The position numbers and the translations under genes are program-made. DNA of 64,000 nucleotides, from the NCBI GenBank assembly GCA_934546745.1, contig CAKTDV010000013.1, positions 9,585 through 73,584 on the forward strand, written 5' to 3'. This stretch comes from an uncultured Desulfovibrio sp. (GTDB lineage: Bacteria > Desulfobacterota > Desulfovibrionia > Desulfovibrionales > Desulfovibrionaceae). The notes under the pieces are model-generated. The model was not told where the DNA came from and searched no databases. It saw nothing but the letters and a program-made list of their open reading frames with translations. Positions 59,865-64,000 of the stretch are shown in pieces. How positions within the stretch are numbered: the first letter of the stretch is position 1; each line of letters begins with the position of its first letter.

Positions 59865-60560
59865 ATGCCCGATTTCAACGATATTTATGAACGTATGCGC
59901 ATAGCCACCGGATGCCGCACGCAGATGGAACTGGCCGACGTGCTGGAAATACGCCAGTCGAGCATTTCCGACGCCAAACGGCGCGACTCCGTGCCCGGCG
60001 ACTGGTACATGAAACTCTTTGACCGTTTCGGTCTGAACCCTGACTGGCTCAAACAGGGTGTGGGGCCGCTCTACCTGCGATCCAACGGGCAGTACGGGGC
60101 GTTCGACGCTTCGGCGGGGCTGTCCGAACAGGCCGCCGCCTTTGGTGAGCCGCGCACCAAGGGACAGCTTGTCTCCGTCCATGACATGCGGTGCGACTAC
60201 AGCGATCGCAAACCCTGTCCCTCCCTGGGATCGCAGCGCTCCATCTGCCTGCCCATGTCCTGTCTTGGCGAGAAAACCATCGTGTTGGAAATGGCGGGCG
60301 ACAATATGCGTCCCGTTGTGACGGCGGGGGCTCTGCTTGGCGTGGATACGGGCGACACGAGCGTGGTTTCCGGCAAGCTCTACGCCCTCTTTGCGCCGCA
60401 TGAAGGGCTGATTGTGCGCCGTATTTTTCTGGATGAGGAGCAAAGCGCCTACCTGCTCCGATCGGAAGCGCCGGAATTTCCTGAAACGCGCCTGCAACCC
60501 GACACGCTGGCAAAACGCCTGTTTGGACGTATCGTCTGGGTATTCCAGGAGTTCGTATGA
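59865..60560 (+). CDS. CI-like transcriptional regulator with S24 peptidase-type domain
   Basis: 231 aa. N-terminal Phage_CI_repr-like HTH (about 5-65: TQMELADVLEIRQSSISDAKRR, in parts), and a C-terminal S24/LexA-like domain (about 125-225) with MAGDNMRPVV (about 147, position of the usual Ser: here Asp-Asn, so self-cleavage is doubtful) and GLIVRRIF (Lys replaced by Arg). Such proteins in Desulfovibrio are often chromosomal regulators, not prophage. Overlaps mltB by ATGA. Confidence 0.85.
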   Translation: MPDFNDIYERMRIATGCRTQMELADVLEIRQSSISDAKRRDSVPGDWYMKLFDRFGLNPDWLKQGVGPLYLRSNGQYGAFDASAGLSEQAAAFGEPRTKGQLVSVHDMRCDYSDRKPCPSLGSQRSICLPMSCLGEKTIVLEMAGDNMRPVVTAGALLGVDTGDTSVVSGKLYALFAPHEGLIVRRIFLDEEQSAYLLRSEAPEFPETRLQPDTLAKRLFGRIVWVFQEFV

Positions 60561-61675
60561 GAGCGCCGTCATGGTTGCCCGCGCTGGCACTGGCGGGCGT
60601 GCTGGGCGGCTGCGGCGCTTCCTCCGGCCCCGCCGGCGATGTCGCCGCGCCGGGAACGCCGCTGACGGAACCCCCCGCCCGCGCGACGCCTGGAGGGGAC
60701 GGGGTGCGGGGGAGAGATTTGCCCGGCGTCAACATTGATCCCGCCATCCTGCGAAAGCCAGCGCCTGTGGCGGCGTCTCCCACGGGAACGCCGGAAGCGC
60801 CGGTCCGCCCTCAGGCGGCGTCGCCCGCAACGCCGTGGAGTGATTTGGCGCGACGCCTGGCGGCGGACGGCATTTCCGGGCCGCGTGTGGACGCGTTGCT
60901 GGCGACGCTGCCTTCCGCCCCGACACAGGCGCCCATGGGCCGCAAGATCACGACGCTCTATCAGCGGCGTTTTTTCCCGAAGCCGCCTTCGACAGCCCCT
61001 GCGGCGCGGTACTACAAGGGCGTGCTGACAGAGGCCAACGCGCAGGCCTGCCGGGACTTTCTTGCGGCCAATGACGCGGCTTTCGCCGAGGCGGAGCGGC
61101 GCTATCAGGTACCGCGTGCCATCGCCGTATCACTGCTTTTTGTGGAAACCCGTCTGGGCAGGGTGCTGGCCGACGTCAAGGAGAACGCCTTTGTCACGCT
61201 GGCCAGCATGGCTGTGTCGCGCACACCCGAAAGCATTGCCGGCTGGCTGCCCAAAATGAAAGATCACGAAAAGCACCGCGACTGGTTTGAGCGGACCATG
61301 CCAAAGCGGGCCGACTGGGCCTACAGGGAAACGAAAGCCCTTGTGCGCTATATGATGCGCGAGGGCATCCGGCCCGATCAACTGCCCAGTTCCGTCTATG
61401 GCGCTATCGGCCTGTGTCAGTTCATGCCGTCCAATATCGATGTGTACGGCGCGGACGGCGACGGCGACGGGCATGTCAGCCTTTTTGAGATTCCCGATGC
61501 CGTGGCCAGTCTTGCCAACTACCTGTACCGGCACGGCTGGCGGGCCGGTATCGATCGCGCCCGCCAGCACAAGCTGCTTATGGCCTATAACCATTCCAGC
61601 GTCTACGCCAACACCATTCTGGCGCTGAGCGACATGCTGGAAGGTGGGAGCCCGGGACAGGGGCGGAACGCCTGA
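60557..61675 (+). CDS. mltB: Lytic murein transglycosylase, MltB family lipoprotein
   Basis: 372 aa. Signal peptide with a lipobox (LAGVLGGC, Cys about 19), a Pro/Ala-rich linker (about 22-95), then the MltB domain: LLFVETRLGRVLADV (catalytic Glu about 196), SVYGAIGLCQFMPSNI (about 280) and YNHSSVYANTIL (about 345). Cuts peptidoglycan glycan strands from the outer membrane side. The insert GADGDGDGHVSLFEIP resembles a calcium-binding loop. Coupled to the S24 regulator gene. Confidence 0.94.
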   Translation: MRAPSWLPALALAGVLGGCGASSGPAGDVAAPGTPLTEPPARATPGGDGVRGRDLPGVNIDPAILRKPAPVAASPTGTPEAPVRPQAASPATPWSDLARRLAADGISGPRVDALLATLPSAPTQAPMGRKITTLYQRRFFPKPPSTAPAARYYKGVLTEANAQACRDFLAANDAAFAEAERRYQVPRAIAVSLLFVETRLGRVLADVKENAFVTLASMAVSRTPESIAGWLPKMKDHEKHRDWFERTMPKRADWAYRETKALVRYMMREGIRPDQLPSSVYGAIGLCQFMPSNIDVYGADGDGDGHVSLFEIPDAVASLANYLYRHGWRAGIDRARQHKLLMAYNHSSVYANTILALSDMLEGGSPGQGRNA

Positions 61676-61728
61676 TCCGGAAAAACACGTGTTAACCGCG
61701 CGCTGTCGTTTCTCCGGGGCATCGGGGC

Positions 61729-61757
61729 TTGACAGTATGCAGCACGGACGCTATGCA
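61729..61757 (+). promoter_or_regulatory. Promoter of the ferredoxin gene
   Basis: TTGACA, 17 bases, TATGCA, about 65 bases before the ferredoxin start region. Confidence 0.7.
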
Positions 61758-61828
61758 GGGAGTACGACAAATGTCGCGCCGGTAAAAGCGTCAGGCTTTT
61801 GCGGATATACTACCTCTGGAGGAAGACA

Positions 61829-62017
61829 ATGGGCTACAATGTGAATGTCGATACCGACAAATGCGTGGGCTGTGGCGAATGCGTGGACGTGTGCCCCGTG
61901 GAAGTGTATAAGATTGAGGAAGGCAAGTCCGTGCCTGAGAATGCCGAAGAGTGCCTGGGCTGTGAATCCTGTGTGGAAGTGTGCGAAGCCAACGCCATTT
62001 CCGTTGAGGAACAGTAG
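61829..62017 (+). CDS. Ferredoxin with two [4Fe-4S] clusters
   Basis: 62 aa. Two cluster motifs, CVGCGECVDVCPVE (Cys about 12-22) and CLGCESCVEVCEAN (about 43-53), in the classical 2x[4Fe-4S] arrangement; acidic protein. A soluble low-potential electron carrier. GGAGGAAG precedes the ATG at 61829. Own promoter and terminator, so abundantly made and independent. Confidence 0.96.
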   Translation: MGYNVNVDTDKCVGCGECVDVCPVEVYKIEEGKSVPENAEECLGCESCVEVCEANAISVEEQ

Positions 62018-62064
62018 TCGTCTTTTCGGGAGTGCCGCCTGGGCGGTCTCCTGAGAGTTTTTTG

Positions 62065-62103
62065 GTGCCGCCGGGTGCGAGAAGCGCCTGGCGGCACTTT
62101 CTT
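62065..62103 (+). terminator. Terminator of the ferredoxin gene
   Basis: GTGCCGCCGGG pairs (one G-T) with CCTGGCGGCAC, followed by TTTCTT. Confidence 0.8.
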
Positions 62104-62139
62104 AACAGCGTCCCCCCCGTCGCAGTCGGGCCGGGGCGC

Positions 62140-62823
62140 ATGAGAAAAGGCATGATACCCGATCTGACTCCCATTTTTCAGGAATACGAACGCCTTCGCG
62201 ACAGTGCCGGCGCGCTTTTTGAAAAGATACGCAGCGATTTTCCGAACTGCGTCACCTGCCGGGAAGGCTGTAGCGACTGCTGTAACGCGCTCTTTGATTT
62301 GCCGCTGGTCGAGGCCATGTACCTCAACAGGGCCTTTGGCGAGAAATTTGGTTATGGCCCGGAACGCTCCGCCATTCTGGAGCGGGCTTCGGATACGGAC
62401 CGCCGTCTGACCCGTGTCAAGCGCGATCTGTTTCGCGCCGAAAAAGCGGGAGAAGCGCCGGAAAAAATCATGGAAGACGCCGCGCGGGTGAAATCCCGTT
62501 GTCCGCTTCTGGGCGACGATGACCGCTGCGCGCTCTATGAGGCGCGCCCCATCACCTGTCGCGTCTACGGTGTGCCTACGGCCATCAGCGGACGCGGGCA
62601 TGTCTGCGGACGGGCGGCCTTTGAGAAGGGGGTGCCGTACCCGACCGTCTTCATGGATAAACTGTACGAACGCCTCGACGCCCTGAGCCGCGACATCCAG
62701 CAGGCCGTGGGCAGCCGTTTCACGGAGCTGCACAACGTCTATGTACCCTTGTCCATGGCGTTGCTGACGCGCTACGACGAGACCTATCTGGGGATCGGCC
62801 CGGCTCCCCGCGAAAAGGCCTGA
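62140..62823 (+). CDS. YkgJ-family cysteine-cluster protein (second copy)
   Basis: 227 aa from the ATG at 62140 (62152 is also possible; ribosome-binding sites are weak). Cluster cysteines: NCVTCREGCSDCCNALFDLPL (in parts, about 32-45), RCPLLGDDDRCALYEARPITCRVYG (in parts) and HVCG. A YkgJ-type metal-binding protein like the one at 45 kb, with no defined function. Followed by a hypothetical and a TPR gene on the same strand. Confidence 0.85.
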   Translation: MRKGMIPDLTPIFQEYERLRDSAGALFEKIRSDFPNCVTCREGCSDCCNALFDLPLVEAMYLNRAFGEKFGYGPERSAILERASDTDRRLTRVKRDLFRAEKAGEAPEKIMEDAARVKSRCPLLGDDDRCALYEARPITCRVYGVPTAISGRGHVCGRAAFEKGVPYPTVFMDKLYERLDALSRDIQQAVGSRFTELHNVYVPLSMALLTRYDETYLGIGPAPREKA

Positions 62824-62908
62824 CGCCCGGCGCATGCCCGCGCGCCTTCCAGCGCCTTCCGCGTTGCCGCCCGGCGTGCTTCCCGGATGTTTACAAGGAG
62901 ATTTTTTC

Positions 62909-63310
62909 ATGCCGCACCTGTTCGGTTCCATTCCGGCGACAGTCTTTCGTGACGGGACGCCGCAACAGCTCACCGAGGATCAGGAAGCACAGAAACGCCA
63001 GATATATGAGCGCATGAATCCCCGCCGGCGCAAGTTCGTGGATCGCATCGGCTATGCCAACTGGGATCCTTTTCAGAAGCCGAACGATCCTCTTGATCTG
63101 CGTATGGACGTGACCAAACGCACGACGCAGCAGCTGGTGCGCGAGTTTTTGCAGCAAGCGGCCAAAAAAGGCCAGTACAGCAACGATTACGCCCGCGGCG
63201 CGCTGGAATGCGCTCTCGGCGTGGTAAACCGGGACGAAAAATACCTGGGCACACTTGACTTCTGCCTCTGGTATCGCGACCTCCTGAGAAAGGAAGGACA
63301 TCTCCTATGA
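62909..63310 (+). CDS. Conserved hypothetical protein
   Basis: 133 aa, soluble, helical. Starts MPHLFGSIPATVFRDGTP, later PRRRKFVDRIGYANWDPF. AAGGAG precedes the ATG at 62909. It overlaps the TPR gene by ATGA, so the two are likely partners. I do not recognise the family beyond an impression that sulfate reducers carry similar proteins. Confidence 0.8.
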   Translation: MPHLFGSIPATVFRDGTPQQLTEDQEAQKRQIYERMNPRRRKFVDRIGYANWDPFQKPNDPLDLRMDVTKRTTQQLVREFLQQAAKKGQYSNDYARGALECALGVVNRDEKYLGTLDFCLWYRDLLRKEGHLL

Positions 63311-63930
63311 AAGACCGTTACGACGATATTGACCAATACATCGCCGATCTCAAGAGCGAGATCGAGAGCAATGATCAGTGCGCCACACATTACTATAACC
63401 TCGGTCTGGCGCTGCTGAGCAAACGCGACTTTGTGGAGGCGGAAGCCGCCCTGCTGCAGGCCGTCCGCAACTCGCCGCATCTTGCCGAAGCCTATGTGCA
63501 GCTTGGCGGCATATGCCTTGAACGCGGGGATCTGGACGGGTGTCTGCGCTACAATGAGGAGGCTGCCAACTGCCGCGCCAAGTTCCCCGTGCCCTGGAGC
63601 AATATTGCCTTTGTACACCTGCAGCGCGGCAATCCTGACAAGGCCATCGCCGCTCTGAACAAGGCTCTGAAGTGGGATCCCGATTTCGTGCAGGCGCGGA
63701 ACGCCTTGGCTACGGCGTATTTCATGAAAGGCGATCTGGACGCCTGCGAGAAACAGTGCAGGGACATTCTCGCAAAGCAGCCCGGTTTTGCCCCTACCTG
63801 GAACAATCTGGCCCTTTGCCATCTGGATCAGGGGAGAATAGCCGAGGCTCGCGACGCCGCCGCCAAGGCCGCGGAGCTGGGTTTTGAGGTGCCGCAGGGC
63901 CTGCTTGAGGAGCTGGCCGCGCATCCCTAG
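63307..63930 (+). CDS. Tetratricopeptide-repeat protein
   Basis: 207 aa with about four to five TPR units (for example HYYNLGLALLSKRDFVEAEA, LAEAYVQLGGICLERGDLDG, PWSNIAFVHLQRGNPDKAI, FAPTWNNLALCHLDQGRIAE). Cytoplasmic protein-protein adaptor; partner probably the protein encoded directly upstream. Confidence 0.92.
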   Translation: MKDRYDDIDQYIADLKSEIESNDQCATHYYNLGLALLSKRDFVEAEAALLQAVRNSPHLAEAYVQLGGICLERGDLDGCLRYNEEAANCRAKFPVPWSNIAFVHLQRGNPDKAIAALNKALKWDPDFVQARNALATAYFMKGDLDACEKQCRDILAKQPGFAPTWNNLALCHLDQGRIAEARDAAAKAAELGFEVPQGLLEELAAHP

Positions 63931-63954
63931 AGATTCGGGCAGAGAGGTCGGATC

Positions 63955-64000
63955 CGGCGGCCGCCCGCGCCCGGACGGAAGGAAAAACAGCGTTTTTTCC
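63955..64000 (+). repeat. Family B leader element, copy B4, cut by the window end
   Basis: GGCGGCCGCCCGCGCCCGGA then GGAAGGAAAAACAGCGTTTT matches the first half of copy B1 (GCGGACGCCCGCGCCC ... GAGGAAAAACACGTTTTC). The palindromic half should follow outside the window. The region from the TPR stop to here shows no gene. Confidence 0.5.

Noticed and set aside
59865..60560. Prophage marker (CI-like repressor)
   Set aside because: No integrase, structural or lysis genes nearby; neighbours are housekeeping genes.

Overview
The window looks like chromosome from a Desulfovibrio of the D. desulfuricans type (Desulfovibrionaceae). Evidence: GC-rich code; a desulfoferrodoxin / rubredoxin / rubredoxin:oxygen oxidoreductase cluster; a 45-residue short-loop rubredoxin; a SahR-type ArsR-methyltransferase next to ahcY; a fused FAD / Fe-S lactate-dehydrogenase-like protein; stand-alone ferredoxins and anaerobic cobalamin genes. 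No phage, CRISPR array, rRNA or intact insertion sequence was found. Assignments come from reading motifs by eye; no database search was possible.

Layout. 1-6.2 kb: end of rpsO, pnp, a hypothetical, a small Cys-rich protein and mutL. 6.3-12.2 kb: glnS (minus), tRNA-Ser(GCU), PII and amtB (minus, with a sigma-54 promoter) and a WbaP-type sugar-phosphate transferase. 12.3-15.4 kb: accessory patch with an Rpn-family nuclease, a flagellin split by a frameshift in an A8 tract inside an AT-rich cassette, and a small orphan protein. 15.8-18.5 kb (minus): DUF362 ferredoxin, flavin reductase, DUF721. 18.6-28.9 kb (plus): sahR-ahcY, rnhA, membrane protein, ThiS-like protein, M50 protease, trpS, ruvX-mltG, cobB, cbiC. 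29-34.6 kb: sfsA, aminotransferase, phosphodiester glycosidase, dfx-rub-roo. 34.7-44.9 kb: long AT-rich spacer, hypothetical, chemotaxis receptor, membrane proteins, 1193-residue FAD/Fe-S oxidoreductase. 45-50.9 kb: hisI-hisG-ykgJ (minus), DEAD helicase, ribF. 50.9-57.3 kb: polyphosphate cluster ppk1-HD-ppx/HD (minus) under a Pho-box-like promoter, then an HD protein and ddl. 57.4-64 kb: flagellin relic, hflK-hflC, an S24-type regulator, mltB, ferredoxin, YkgJ, a hypothetical and a TPR protein.

The most unusual signal is non-coding. Two families of dispersed, structured 5'-leader elements recur in front of unrelated genes. Family A (eight full or diverged copies and one fragment) ends in the Shine-Dalgarno and start codon and keeps a C-rich/G-rich hairpin with compensatory changes; it precedes PII, trpS, ribF, hisG, hflK, a DUF6056-like protein, a YkgJ protein, a small hypothetical and a 30-codon ORF. 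Family B (four copies plus one cut by the window end) carries a long imperfect palindrome with covariation and ends near ATGCTC; it precedes pnp, the gene after pnp, the glycosidase and dfx. Neither matches an RNA family I can name.

Further regulatory signals: a sigma-54 promoter with three upstream palindromes for amtB-PII, a SahR-type operator between the -35 and -10 of sahR-ahcY, and a Pho-box-like repeat before ppk1.
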